DNA of 64,000 bases from Lachancea kluyveri NRRL Y-12651 (lineage: Eukaryota; Ascomycota; Saccharomycetes; Saccharomycetales; Saccharomycetaceae), in contig CM000693.1 of assembly GCA_000149225.2 (NCBI GenBank), positions 682,001-746,000 on the forward strand, given 5' to 3'. Under the pieces are notes generated by a model, which saw only the letters and a list, made by a program, of their open reading frames with translations, was not told the DNA's origin and did not search any database. The translations under genes were made by a program, and so were the position numbers. Below, piece after piece: positions 18,218 through 27,929 of the stretch. The number at the start of each line of letters is the position of its first letter. Positions within the stretch are counted from its first letter, which is position 1.

Positions 18218-20240
18218 TTCCTTCCACGTACCTTTCAATATCGCTGTCTGCGAGTTGTTTAAATTTAGTAGAGTTTCCGGAAACCGTCCTATCTTTTTTT
18301 GATAAGAACTTCTTGATTCGTGTTTTAATCGTTTGCTTCTGTTTGGGTGTGGCTGCTGTGCTTCTCCACATTGCAAACTTTGTGAAATTCTTTACCTTGG
18401 TAGCACCAAAAACATTTATGGAAGGATCCGAGTAACTCTTGCTCAGGTCGTTTAAAATTGCTTCTACCGAACCAATCACTTCTGCTAAGTCTTCATGTGA
18501 GCAAATCTCCCGTGGGATATATCTTATACCGGATTGATCACGTGCCTTATAAGACAACTCTCTGTAAAGCTTTAAAGTGTAGGTATCTGCTTTCTTTGTT
18601 TTATCTGTCTCCTTGTATATTCTGAGGTGGTTACCACTGTCTAAAGGCATTGCCCATGCATCTTTGGCAAACCTAACCCATGGATATTTGGATTCCCTTA
18701 TCAGTTTGATTTCTTTCGTGCTATTGCTCATCGCATCCAAGGGCAGGTTGTCTTCTGCAGACGCCGTACTTTGGTAAAAAGTTTTAAAGTCTGAAAAAGT
18801 GGTGAGGGTTAAGTCGAAAGCACTTACGTTTTCTACCATAGAGTTGAACTTTTGATTGATCAACTTTTCTTTTTCTTCTTGTTCCATTTTATGTCGTTCC
18901 AGTGCTTGTTGTCGCTCCAACATTGCCTGTTTGACTTGTCGCAGATCTTGTATGGTGGTCTCATCTAATTCACCATCGTAGTTATCTATCCCCACTAAAG
19001 TTGGAATAGAAACGACACCAACTCTAGAAGCCCCTATGAAATCAACGATATGACAATGCTCCTTAGAATGATGCACCCTCAATCCTCTACCGATCATTTG
19101 CACTAGTAAAGATCTAGATCTCGTTGGTCTGCAAAGCAAAATGCAGTCTATATTGGGGATGTCCGTGCCCTCGGTAAAAATACCACAGTTCATTAACACT
19201 TCGATTTTACCATCCTTGAAGGCTTTGACAATACCGTCCCTCTCTGATTGCCTGGTTTTGGCATTCACGTACTGCGCGTTAATGCCGTATGACTGGAACA
19301 GATAGAACAGCGATTCTATATGGCTGATGTCGCACCCAAAAAGAATGGTGGATTTTATGCCATGTTCTTTTTTTTTTTGTAAATACGTCTGCAGCACCAC
19401 TTTGTTGACCTCCGGAGTGTTCATAACTTTCGATAGGCCCTGTATATTGAAGTCAAACCCTGAAGTGGCAACATCATCTAGATTGACGTTAACATCGACA
19501 GTGGTGAACTTTCCCTCACATAGCCATTTTGCATCAATCATTTCAAGGATTCCCCTATGGTAGACGATTTTATCCATAACTCTAGACAGTGCTTTGTTAT
19601 CGGCTCTTTCAAAAGTAGCACTGAACCCTACTACTGGAATAAAAGTATCTTTGTGATCGGCGTCAAAATGTTTTAGAATATGCAAGTAGGAATCTGCTGC
19701 AGCGTGATGAGCTTCATCAATGATAATCAAATCAATAGAGCGCGATGGATAGCTGTCCAGCCTTCTCACCAAGGACTGAACAGATGCAATGATAACATCT
19801 GCCGTTACCAAATCACCTCGGTACTTCCCCATTTCGATTTGAACATTCAAAAGCGGGAAAAACTTCTTAAGTGTTGCAGCTGCCTGTAGTGCCAATTCTC
19901 TTCTGTGAACAAGAATCAAAGTTCTGTGGGTTGGCCGCGCAGCTGATGCACGCAACTGGTCAATCAGATTAGAAAAAATTACTGTCTTACCCCCACCAGT
20001 TGCTAAAGATACCCCTATTCTCTTATTACCATCACTAATGGCATCGATACATCGCGTGATACAGTCTTGTTGATAATCTCTTAGGCTAGGAACGGAATAA
20101 TACCTATGGACGTCAAGTACACCGGACCCTCGTATAAAAGCCTTGACACAAAGAGGAAAGGATGATAATTTACCCATTGGGTAGAGAGTTGAGTCAAATG
20201 CTCTCTTTGACCGTCGGACTTTGTGTTTCAATCGCAGCAT
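18087..20240 (-). CDS. IRC3: Irc3, mitochondrial DNA helicase
   Basis: This 717-residue protein matches Irc3 (YDR332W, 689 residues), a superfamily 2 double-stranded DNA helicase/translocase that maintains mitochondrial DNA. Motifs in order: SLRDYQQDC (Q-like entry), LATGGGKTVIFSN (Walker A), LIIIDEAHHAAAD (DEAH), GFSATFERAD (motif III), ILFGCDISH, NCGIFTEGTDIPNID and QMIGRGLRVH (motif VI). The N-terminus MLRLKHKVRRSKRAF is rich in Arg and Lys with no acidic residue, a good mitochondrial presequence. I start at the ATG at 20238-20240; upstream the frame is open only from a GTG. It is divergent from KSP1. Confidence 0.94.
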   Translation of the reverse strand: MLRLKHKVRRSKRAFDSTLYPMGKLSSFPLCVKAFIRGSGVLDVHRYYSVPSLRDYQQDCITRCIDAISDGNKRIGVSLATGGGKTVIFSNLIDQLRASAARPTHRTLILVHRRELALQAAATLKKFFPLLNVQIEMGKYRGDLVTADVIIASVQSLVRRLDSYPSRSIDLIIIDEAHHAAADSYLHILKHFDADHKDTFIPVVGFSATFERADNKALSRVMDKIVYHRGILEMIDAKWLCEGKFTTVDVNVNLDDVATSGFDFNIQGLSKVMNTPEVNKVVLQTYLQKKKEHGIKSTILFGCDISHIESLFYLFQSYGINAQYVNAKTRQSERDGIVKAFKDGKIEVLMNCGIFTEGTDIPNIDCILLCRPTRSRSLLVQMIGRGLRVHHSKEHCHIVDFIGASRVGVVSIPTLVGIDNYDGELDETTIQDLRQVKQAMLERQQALERHKMEQEEKEKLINQKFNSMVENVSAFDLTLTTFSDFKTFYQSTASAEDNLPLDAMSNSTKEIKLIRESKYPWVRFAKDAWAMPLDSGNHLRIYKETDKTKKADTYTLKLYRELSYKARDQSGIRYIPREICSHEDLAEVIGSVEAILNDLSKSYSDPSINVFGATKVKNFTKFAMWRSTAATPKQKQTIKTRIKKFLSKKDRTVSGNSTKFKQLADSDIERYVEGISKGEASNILFALSLAPVFPIHTLIKALSYKKNSNSDTRMLDK

Positions 20241-21203
20241 GGTCTCATCAACTTGCTGCCAAATATAAGATATTGCGTACGTAGTGACAAAAATAGATAA
20301 TAACCGAAGATTGCAACTGCTTCCAGGATTCACTGTCTTTTTCTTCCATGGTTGTCGAAGTAATCGAAATGTGGGAAGGTCTAGCAGAGAACTACGATTA
20401 TGCCAACGCACATCTTTTTAGAATTGTTAGCGAATAGTTTGTGATAACGAAAATTTAACCCGTGCAACAATCGTCGCCATAACAACAATATCACATGGTA
20501 AATAAACACTTTTATATCAAAGAACAACAGGAAGTCTTAGAGGACAGCCTAGGATAACAGAGATGCAGCTGTACACGGCTTACCTTGGCCTAGATATCCT
20601 TATTCTACCATAAGACATACATATACAAAATTATCGCCATATACGAGCAGCTACCATGAGTCAACTCGGAGAAAAAGCCATACTGGGAGACTTTATCTTG
20701 AGAGAAGAACAACTACATCTACTCCTCGAAAAAACATTGAGCACGTATTGAAACAAAACAAAGCCTTTAGGCATAGCAAATAAACGCATCCATTTGCTGC
20801 ATCGTAATCGTTCATCCAACTTGACCGAATTTTTCCTTTCTGCCTGTTTTTTCCACTTCTTTCTCGTTGAAACCGTTGATTTCCAGAAGGTTCTAATAAA
20901 AGTTTAACTCGAACAGAAATTTGAACAATCTTTACTACGAGGAATAAGAAGCAAATCATCTAAAATCAGTTGAAGGAGGAAAAACAGCTTATACTTAACC
21001 CTCAGAGTTAATCAAAAAGAAAAAAAAATTTTTGAAACAACTATTCAACTCTCTTTTTTTTTTAGGTTCAAACAACGTTGCAGAAGATTTATTCGATTGT
21101 TTCATAGCACAGGGAAAGAAACCTCGACCCCCTTTTTTTTTGACTTTCTGACGAAATAAACTGGCTGCCGGACCATTACCTTCTACCTCAAGTTTGCTGT
21201 ACT
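20241..21203. other. Divergent IRC3-KSP1 intergenic region
   Basis: A 963-base gap serving both promoters. Near KSP1 it has long A and T tracts (21022-21040, 21054-21062, 21135-21142) and an RRPE-like AAAATTTTTGAAA. An 88-codon ATG frame at 20693-20959 on the minus strand has no recognisable product. Confidence 0.5.
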
Positions 21204-23699
21204 ATGACTCTGGATTACGAAATTTACAAAGAAGGTGGTCTTTTAAAAGACCGTTATCAGAAACTAGAGGATATCAGTGAAGGGTCTTATGGTTATGTCT
21301 CCTTGGCTAAAGATAACAAGGAGAAACGGCTTGTTGCTGTCAAATACATCTTCAAAAATGAAGAAGATGATTTGCAAGACGACGAAAATGCATCAAACAA
21401 TTCTTCATTAGAAAAACGACAACAAATGATCAAGCACCAAAAGTCTTTGATATCTGATAAAGTCAAATCAAGACTTTCTAACAATATTTGTTTTGAGGCA
21501 CTGTATGAGGTCGAAATTCACACTAAAGTCGGTCAACATAGGAACATCACTGCCTTGTACGACTTTTTTGACTCTTACATCATTATGGAGTATTGTTCTG
21601 GTGGCGATTTGTACGAAGCTATCAAAGCTGATAGTATTCCGCGTAAAACTAGGGATACTACACATATTATTGCCCAAATAATGGATGCTGTTCAATTTGT
21701 ACACGATAAGGGAATATATCACCGTGATATCAAACCTGAAAACATCTTGATTGCTGGTTCGGATTGGACAATTAAGTTGACTGATTGGGGACTGGCTACC
21801 ACAGAACAGAAATCATTAGAAAGAAACGTTGGTAGTGAACGGTATATGGCTCCAGAACTATTTGAAAGTAACCTGGACTCTGAAGAAAAATTAGAACCCT
21901 ACGACTGTAGAAAAGTGGATATTTGGGCTATTGGTATTGTCTTGTTGAACATCGTCTTCCACAAAAACCCCTTCAGCGTTGCAAATCAAACCGACAAATC
22001 TTTCTGTTATTTTGCCGCTAACAGAGAGGCGTTGTTTGACGTGTTTTCTACTATGTCTTACGATTTTTTCCAAGTTTTGAGACACAGTTTAACAATCGAT
22101 CCGACTAATAGAAACTTAGAAGCTATGAGAACCGAATTATCCAAGTTGGGCGAGTACACTTTGGACGACGAGTACTACAACTCTTTGGAAGAAGGTAATT
22201 CTTACTCTCCACAAATCGAGGAAGTTGAACCCGTGAAGAATCCTCCTTCTACTGCTTCGGTTGCAGTACCACAACCTACTGTTACTGTTCCACAAATTAC
22301 CATTGACAAGATTACTCCCGATCCATCTAATAAAACGGAAAAGGAACAAGCCCCAGTTCCACGTTTTAGATTTAAGAAACGCAGCCATCCAAATCACGAT
22401 GACGGCCAGAAAAAATCAAAGCCAATCAAAATCTACAATTCAACAATTGTCAAAAATTCTAGAAAACCCTTGGCGATTCCAACTCCAAATACACACATCA
22501 ACAACTTCTTCCATGACTACAAATCTAAAGAAAAGGATTTCAACACTAGAAATTTCTTTACGCCACCAAGTGTTCAAAACAAGTACATGGAAGGTATTTT
22601 TAATGGCAAATCCAAACCTCATGGTGGCCATGGTAACGGTGCCTCTAAGAATCACAAAAGACCCAGTTCTGCTGGTAGCTACAATGGTAACAGGTTTACC
22701 CCAAAGACCAATAACAATGGATTTTCGTCATCTTATGGAAGACGGAATTCCACTACCTCGCAGCATTCTCCCTCCTCTGGAAAATACGTTCCTCCACACT
22801 CAAGAAATTCTTTCCACAATGGCTCGCCCACTATCCCAAATATCTCATCTGTTTTGGACTCGCCCGATTTGCCATCTGCTCAAACATTTCATGAACAACA
22901 TCCTATTCCTGTTGATGCTGAACCAGATTTAGATGATATTCTTTTCACCTTGGAAGAGAATGATTTTGATAACTTCGCTGACGACATGAATGAATTGACT
23001 ATTCACGAAAGCCATGCTCCAGCTCATATGACTCCGCCTCCCACCTTAGGCGCTAATTCTGAGAACAATGCAACGAACGACGTCCCTGATTTGCTAAAAT
23101 CTCCTCATGCATCACACCAACCTTTAAGCCATGACTTGAAAAATTCTTTTAATGCCAATAAAAGGAGAGAGCAAGGCCCGACAATGGATCATAAACATAA
23201 ACCAGGAGTTTACGTCCCTCCACATCAAAGAAAGAGTATCTCGCACGATATGCACCCTCCAGTTTTCCCAATCAATGGTAGCGAAACTACTTTACTAGTA
23301 AATGACAACTCGGTAAGCTATGGATCCTATCCATCAAGACGCTCCAGCATGAATCATCCTCGTCAACAGCCATCTCGTTTTGGCAAAAGGCTTTCAACAA
23401 ATACACCTTCCAATTTGCAGCAACCTTTTATGCCAAGTGATGCAACTACAACTACCGCAGTACAGCAAAGTGATATATTTGCCGACACAAATGCTGTAGT
23501 TTTTGAAGATGACGAGGATGCTAACGAATTAGCTGACCAGAGGTCAATGTTTGGTCCTCATGATATTTACAAAAAAAACGCGGTATCTCCACGGAGATTC
23601 AGGGCTGGCAGAAAATCGAGCTCAATTCAAGACGAACTTGTTGGTTCCTTGGAACAGTATAAGAATAATTGGTTGATGCTACAACAACAGCAGGAATAG
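21204..23699 (+). CDS. KSP1: Ksp1 serine/threonine protein kinase
   Basis: This 831-residue protein matches Ksp1 (YHR082C, 1029 residues), a Ran1-like kinase in filamentous growth, TORC1 signalling and autophagy control. The kinase domain covers about residues 18-325. It has the Gly loop ISEGSYGYVSLA, VAVKYIF (Lys), YHRDIKPENIL (catalytic loop near 172), TDWGLAT in place of the usual DFG (near 193), and GSERYMAPELF. The remaining 500 residues are Ser/Asn/His/Pro-rich with two repeated motifs of the type KYVPPHSRNS and VYVPPHQRKS, then SPRRFRAGRKSSS near the end. It is about 200 residues shorter than the S. cerevisiae protein, mostly in the low-complexity tail. Neighbours are IRC3 (divergent) and GPI8 (convergent). 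Confidence 0.93.
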   Translation: MTLDYEIYKEGGLLKDRYQKLEDISEGSYGYVSLAKDNKEKRLVAVKYIFKNEEDDLQDDENASNNSSLEKRQQMIKHQKSLISDKVKSRLSNNICFEALYEVEIHTKVGQHRNITALYDFFDSYIIMEYCSGGDLYEAIKADSIPRKTRDTTHIIAQIMDAVQFVHDKGIYHRDIKPENILIAGSDWTIKLTDWGLATTEQKSLERNVGSERYMAPELFESNLDSEEKLEPYDCRKVDIWAIGIVLLNIVFHKNPFSVANQTDKSFCYFAANREALFDVFSTMSYDFFQVLRHSLTIDPTNRNLEAMRTELSKLGEYTLDDEYYNSLEEGNSYSPQIEEVEPVKNPPSTASVAVPQPTVTVPQITIDKITPDPSNKTEKEQAPVPRFRFKKRSHPNHDDGQKKSKPIKIYNSTIVKNSRKPLAIPTPNTHINNFFHDYKSKEKDFNTRNFFTPPSVQNKYMEGIFNGKSKPHGGHGNGASKNHKRPSSAGSYNGNRFTPKTNNNGFSSSYGRRNSTTSQHSPSSGKYVPPHSRNSFHNGSPTIPNISSVLDSPDLPSAQTFHEQHPIPVDAEPDLDDILFTLEENDFDNFADDMNELTIHESHAPAHMTPPPTLGANSENNATNDVPDLLKSPHASHQPLSHDLKNSFNANKRREQGPTMDHKHKPGVYVPPHQRKSISHDMHPPVFPINGSETTLLVNDNSVSYGSYPSRRSSMNHPRQQPSRFGKRLSTNTPSNLQQPFMPSDATTTTAVQQSDIFADTNAVVFEDDEDANELADQRSMFGPHDIYKKNAVSPRRFRAGRKSSSIQDELVGSLEQYKNNWLMLQQQQE

Positions 23700-24145
23700 C
23701 GTGCTTCCCCCCCCCCCCCCCTACTAATGTATTTTTTCCTCCACATTCATTCCATCACGATCTGTAAGATCTTGTTACAATAATCATTAACAAGTGCAGC
23801 ATGCAGTGATGGTATTGATGCTAATTATTACGCATGATTCGGCATTTTGTGTTACCTCCCCTTCTTTTTTTTGTTTTTTTTTTTTTGTTTTTCTGCGTTT
23901 ATGTTGTTTTCCCCTGCTTTAATAGCATATTTAGCATTTTCTTAATCATTTTGCAGGTATATATTGTGATGAATTCAATAAATCTTACAACGTCGCATGC
24001 TGAGCATGCAGACAAAGTGGAAACAAATTCCTCAGAACTGCATGGCTCCTATTGGTGTTCTTTTCGTTCTGCAAAAAGAGATTTTGCTTGCCCGTGCCCT
24101 CTTTAATAATTGTTGTATTTTATATTACATATGATTTAGAATAGC
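23700..24145. other. Convergent KSP1-GPI8 intergenic region
   Basis: A 446-base 3'-to-3' gap with the C15 tract, T-rich stretches around 23865-23890, and a short open frame (23834-24106) without a recognisable product. Confidence 0.6.
23707..23721 (+). repeat. C15 homopolymer after KSP1 stop
   Basis: Fifteen consecutive C residues begin eight bases after the KSP1 stop codon and lie in its 3' UTR. Such tracts are unstable and prone to sequencing error. Confidence 0.9.
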
Positions 24146-25369
24146 CTAGTTCTTGTAAAGTTCACGGCTCTGAAAAACCTTGTTGTTGCATAAAATGAAA
24201 ATAAAAGTCAAAACAAGTAAAGATAGGGCAAAACTACCATATACTCGAACCGTAGTGTTATTGCGTTCTCTACTGGAGCCATAGTGTAAATCATTGTCTG
24301 CATTGATCTTTTTTGTTTTTCTCAAATTTAAAACTGCCTTATTACTTCTAAACGACGAGTCATTGTTTCTCGTAATGGCTAGGTTCAAGACATCATTTAC
24401 TATGACATCTTCATTGCTGCTATCGAGCTGGTCAGCTCCCTCATAGTTGTCATTACCAGTAGCACTTTTATTCTCATCTGGCATAATATTCTGGACATTG
24501 CCAAAGAAATCTGTGACTAGTACATCAGATACATCTCTTTCATATAGATCAGTTTTAACTCCTACATGAGAGTGAACCTTGTCAAATGTGTAGTAATCAA
24601 ACAAGTCTTTCAAAGTTAAAGTGGAATTTTTTTCAATCTGCTCCATAAACTCCAAGGTGAAATAAGTAAATCTGTCGATAACTGCCACACCTATTTCAAC
24701 ATCGGAATGATGAGAGTATGAGCTTTCATCTAGTTCACTAGAACCCACAGCCAAAACATTTGGTGAATAAAATTTGGAATACATTGTATTGGCTTGGCAG
24801 GTGTCAATCATAAAAAAGATTTCGTTGTAGCGTTTTTTCTCGTACATCTGTGCAAACGCATCTGCAATATCATAAGATGATATTTCTTCAGCATCTTGGA
24901 ATTTGAGGAAATCTGCGCCTCCATGCCCAGTCATATAAATAAAGATGTTGGAATTTTCGTCCGTCAGTAATCTTTTAGACTTCGGCTGATCCTCGCCCCA
25001 TCTATCTGTTAGCAAACGAATGAAGTTTTCCACTGTAACCTCATAGCCTCTGTAATCAACCTCTACAGAGTCACCATATAAGTCGATGGCACGGTCGGCA
25101 TTGTTAAAGACACTTCCAGGAAACAAATTTCTGGCATTACAGGCAATATCGTCACTTAACATTAAGATGATTTGTGAATCTGGAATACCCAACCTCTTTA
25201 CAGTCCTGTACATGCTCAACACGTTGGCCATATGCCTGTAGTTAAACCAGAATCTAGATGTGGAAACTAAGACGGCCCAATTGTTAGTATGACTAGCCTC
25301 CGCGTATACAGATCCAACACTGAGGTACACAAATGACAAGAAAAATGAAAGAAACCGGAGAAAGTTCAT
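24146..25369 (-). CDS. GPI8: Gpi8, catalytic subunit of GPI transamidase
   Basis: This 407-residue protein matches Gpi8 (YDR331W, 411 residues), the C13-family cysteine protease. In the ER it cleaves the C-terminal signal of proteins and joins them to the GPI anchor. From the ATG at 25367-25369 it starts with a clear signal peptide (MNFLRFLSFFLSFVYLSVGS). The mature part begins HTNNWAVLVSTSRFWFNYRH. The catalytic His lies in YMTGHGGADFLKF and the catalytic Cys in MIDTCQANTMYSKF. A single membrane segment near the C-terminus (SFALSLLVLTFIFILC) anchors it in the ER membrane. An in-frame ATG 29 codons upstream (25454-25456) would put a basic stretch before the signal peptide, so I prefer the internal start. 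Confidence 0.96.
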   Translation of the reverse strand: MNFLRFLSFFLSFVYLSVGSVYAEASHTNNWAVLVSTSRFWFNYRHMANVLSMYRTVKRLGIPDSQIILMLSDDIACNARNLFPGSVFNNADRAIDLYGDSVEVDYRGYEVTVENFIRLLTDRWGEDQPKSKRLLTDENSNIFIYMTGHGGADFLKFQDAEEISSYDIADAFAQMYEKKRYNEIFFMIDTCQANTMYSKFYSPNVLAVGSSELDESSYSHHSDVEIGVAVIDRFTYFTLEFMEQIEKNSTLTLKDLFDYYTFDKVHSHVGVKTDLYERDVSDVLVTDFFGNVQNIMPDENKSATGNDNYEGADQLDSSNEDVIVNDVLNLAITRNNDSSFRSNKAVLNLRKTKKINADNDLHYGSSRERNNTTVRVYGSFALSLLVLTFIFILCNNKVFQSRELYKN

Positions 25370-25510
25370 TGCTCTTGTATGTTTATTCTGTCTCTTTGAG
25401 TATGAATACAAGCTTCCTTGAACCCGTTTAGATTTTGTGTAGTTAGCACTTGGCATACTTACGTATATAATGATGAAAATTTAAGGTAAGGGACAGGTTG
25501 AATGCGTTGC

Positions 25511-26950
25511 TCATCCATCTACTCTTTCTAAGAGCAAAGAACTGTTTTTCAATCCGGCATCACTTAGGTTTTCGTCCAACTTCTCAATCAAATTTTCTCT
25601 TTGATGATTGCTCAAGGTAAAGCGGATATCCTTGTACCCTTCGATTTCTGTCTTGATAACTTCGTAAATTGTACGAACTGTATCCTGTAAGGCATCAAAC
25701 CTCCTAACAATTCTTCTTCCATCCCCTGTACGTATTTGTATTCTTGTACTGATACCAGGCTTATTTTCGGGTTCCTGGTGCGATATTGGTTTGATAGAAT
25801 TGAATAACGAAATATAGGGATCTTCGTTAGTCTCCGGCTCTGATTCGTTTGCCGATTCATCAAGTGTGAGTGGTTTATCTGGAGATTGTCCTAGAGATTG
25901 CTTGATAGCAATTTCTAATTGTTGCTCCTCGCTCAACGTAGATGGATCGACTTCTGGTGTGGGTTCTTTGACGGTAGGGTTTGCTGCAGTGGGATCTAGA
26001 GAGAAGTTGTTTAAGAAATCTTGCACCTCGCCGATAAAGTCAGAAACCGATGGGACAATGCGATTCCACTGTTTTAAACGTTCACCAGTCATTGGATCCA
26101 AAATTGCGATATGTGGTAGCTCATCCTTGTTGTTCAACCCGTAAAATTGGATGTATGGCTTAGCGTTGTGAGAATCGTATTGGTATTGAAGAAAAACAAA
26201 GTTGTCCTTTACGAGTTTTTTAATGTTTTTATCAGACCATAAGTCACGATTCAAGGCCTGGCATTGAAATATATCAACCGTTTGAATATTGATCATTATC
26301 CATTTTTTCCTCTCACGGGCACGAACCTTAGCGCCATCCAAATTGACCTTGGCCATCATATCGAAAGGGGGTCTGAATAACATCGCTAGTTTCTGCTCTT
26401 TAGTGATCGACTTAGGCTTTCTCACCGTTTTAACGTACTCTCTAACTTCACCATCATCATCTATCTCCATAACAGTTTCTTCTACGTACTCGAATTGCTG
26501 ATTGTACTGTTCCTCTTCTGAAAACTCAGAATCCTCATCGTCGTAGTCATCGAGTTGCTGATTAAAGATTCCCCTTGGTCTAGAATCATCAAACATCGCA
26601 CGTGTACTACGTAAAGGCTGGAAACTACCACCAATACCGCCGTAGGTGGCAGGAAACACATGTGTGTCGACTAGCGTTTCATGCCTGGCCTGGTCGGGCG
26701 GCCTGTAGCTGTCCTCATGTTGGTAAGCCTCTCGTTGCAAGGTCTCAGCCAGCTCCGCGTCACTTCCACCACTAGCGACATTAGCATCACTGTTGGGATG
26801 GCTATTCAATTGAGCACTACCACCATGCTCAAAGAACAAAGATATGGCTGTCTCAAGATTTCCGCCCGCCATTTCGATAAACTGTTTAGCGGCATCCGAA
26901 CTTTCGGCACTAGTAATTGCCATGAACGTATCAACTTGCTCCTGGGACAT
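25511..26950 (-). CDS. UBX5: Ubx5, UBX-domain Cdc48 adaptor
   Basis: This 479-residue protein matches Ubx5 (YDR330W, 500 residues; UBXN7-like). Domains in order are an N-terminal UBA (about 5-45, FMAITSAESSDAAKQFIEMAGGNLE), a UAS thioredoxin-like domain (about 185-315, with WIMINIQTVDIFQCQALNRD), a UIM (about 340-360, SEEQQLEIAIKQSLGQS) and a C-terminal UBX domain (about 395-479, with RIQIRTGDGRRIVRRF). Ubx5 links Cdc48 to ubiquitinated clients and to cullin ligases, and has been implicated in DNA-protein crosslink and RNA polymerase II turnover. It is in tandem with GPI8, 141 bases upstream of that ATG, as in S. cerevisiae. Confidence 0.95.
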   Translation of the reverse strand: MSQEQVDTFMAITSAESSDAAKQFIEMAGGNLETAISLFFEHGGSAQLNSHPNSDANVASGGSDAELAETLQREAYQHEDSYRPPDQARHETLVDTHVFPATYGGIGGSFQPLRSTRAMFDDSRPRGIFNQQLDDYDDEDSEFSEEEQYNQQFEYVEETVMEIDDDGEVREYVKTVRKPKSITKEQKLAMLFRPPFDMMAKVNLDGAKVRARERKKWIMINIQTVDIFQCQALNRDLWSDKNIKKLVKDNFVFLQYQYDSHNAKPYIQFYGLNNKDELPHIAILDPMTGERLKQWNRIVPSVSDFIGEVQDFLNNFSLDPTAANPTVKEPTPEVDPSTLSEEQQLEIAIKQSLGQSPDKPLTLDESANESEPETNEDPYISLFNSIKPISHQEPENKPGISTRIQIRTGDGRRIVRRFDALQDTVRTIYEVIKTEIEGYKDIRFTLSNHQRENLIEKLDENLSDAGLKNSSLLLERVDG

Positions 26951-27124
26951 TGTTGACTGTCAGGTATATACTATTATGTTTGTGTTACTGCAGGAAAAGA
27001 GCAATAAAGAGAGGACCTAGCTGGACCAGGTATTACTTAGGCCCCCGAAAAGTACCGATTTCGTTAAATACGATATATACTATACACACATTAAAACCAT
27101 AACGGACTGGCTTCTATGGCAGCT

Positions 27125-27679
27125 CTATTTAGCCTTTCTCTTGCTTACCTTACCACCTTCATTTTTTCCAGATTTCTTCTTGCTCTGTTTGATCTTGGAT
27201 ACTAGCTTCTCCCTGTCAATCGACTGCTCTCGTTCATCATCGGTTTCATTTCTGTCCTCAAATTTGGTATGTTTTCCTTGGAAGTTAACCTTGCTAATCG
27301 CAGGCCCTGACTGTCTACCGTCCAATACACTATTGATGATCTTTTTGGCACGTTCCTGCTCCTCCTTATTCAGTTGCTGCTCCTTAACGTCTTTCTTTTC
27401 TAATTGTTTTGCCCTACCCATGTAAGATTTTACCCTTTCCAATTCTGCCATTACTGGCGACATGTCTTTAACGTTCAAAACTTTCATGTAGGCGAAGGTC
27501 AAGGAGCTCAAGATGTATGCATACTTATTCGAAAGACTTAGCTTTTCCTTTTCATCTTTTAGCGATAGTAGCTGCTCATCTAAGGACTTTGCGGTCAGTT
27601 TCTTGATTTCTGGCTCCAGAGTCCTGATTTGGTTATTGAGATGCGCAATGTAAGGCTTTATTTTCTTCGTATCTTCCAT
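27125..27679 (-). CDS. LRP1: Lrp1/Rrp47, nuclear exosome cofactor
   Basis: This 184-residue protein matches Lrp1/Rrp47 (YHR081W, 184 residues; C1D/Sas10 family). It pairs with Rrp6 on the nuclear exosome in 3' processing of 5.8S rRNA, snRNAs and snoRNAs. The N-terminal helical C1D domain (about 1-100) has KPYIAHLNNQIRTLEPEI and LSNKYAYILSSLTFAYMKVLNV. The tail is highly basic (KIKQSKKKSGKNEGG, ending VSKRKAK), which fits RNA binding. A PAC plus RRPE pair lies 55-80 bases upstream of the ATG. It is divergent from the 152-residue gene. Confidence 0.95.
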   Translation of the reverse strand: MEDTKKIKPYIAHLNNQIRTLEPEIKKLTAKSLDEQLLSLKDEKEKLSLSNKYAYILSSLTFAYMKVLNVKDMSPVMAELERVKSYMGRAKQLEKKDVKEQQLNKEEQERAKKIINSVLDGRQSGPAISKVNFQGKHTKFEDRNETDDEREQSIDREKLVSKIKQSKKKSGKNEGGKVSKRKAK

Positions 27680-27733
27680 TATTTGAATATGTGAGCTTTG
27701 ACGACTAGTTGATATTACTTGTATGAAAAGACC

Positions 27734-27761
27734 TCATCGCATTTTGAAAGAAATTTTTCAG
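27734..27761. promoter_or_regulatory. PAC and RRPE pair upstream of LRP1
   Basis: CTCATCGC (27734-27741) is the reverse of the PAC core GCGATGAG. GAAATTTTTCA (27751-27761) matches RRPE. They lie 55-80 bases before the LRP1 ATG and would fit co-regulation with ribosome-biogenesis genes. Confidence 0.7.
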
Positions 27762-27929
27762 GATATCCGTAATTTGTGATACATGGTCAACCAAAACTCA
27801 CGTTTCCAAAGTATAAACTTACACAGGTTACGCATAGGCAATGGAAAAAGTTAACTACCTATACTGCCTACTGCGTATATTTCCTATCGATAGGGGCTGC
27901 TTCAAAAGGGAGGTAGATCATATAAGGAC

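Noticed and set aside
20693-20959. ATG frame of 88 codons between IRC3 and KSP1
   Set aside because: No recognisable motif; composition looks random and it would lie inside the KSP1 or IRC3 promoter.
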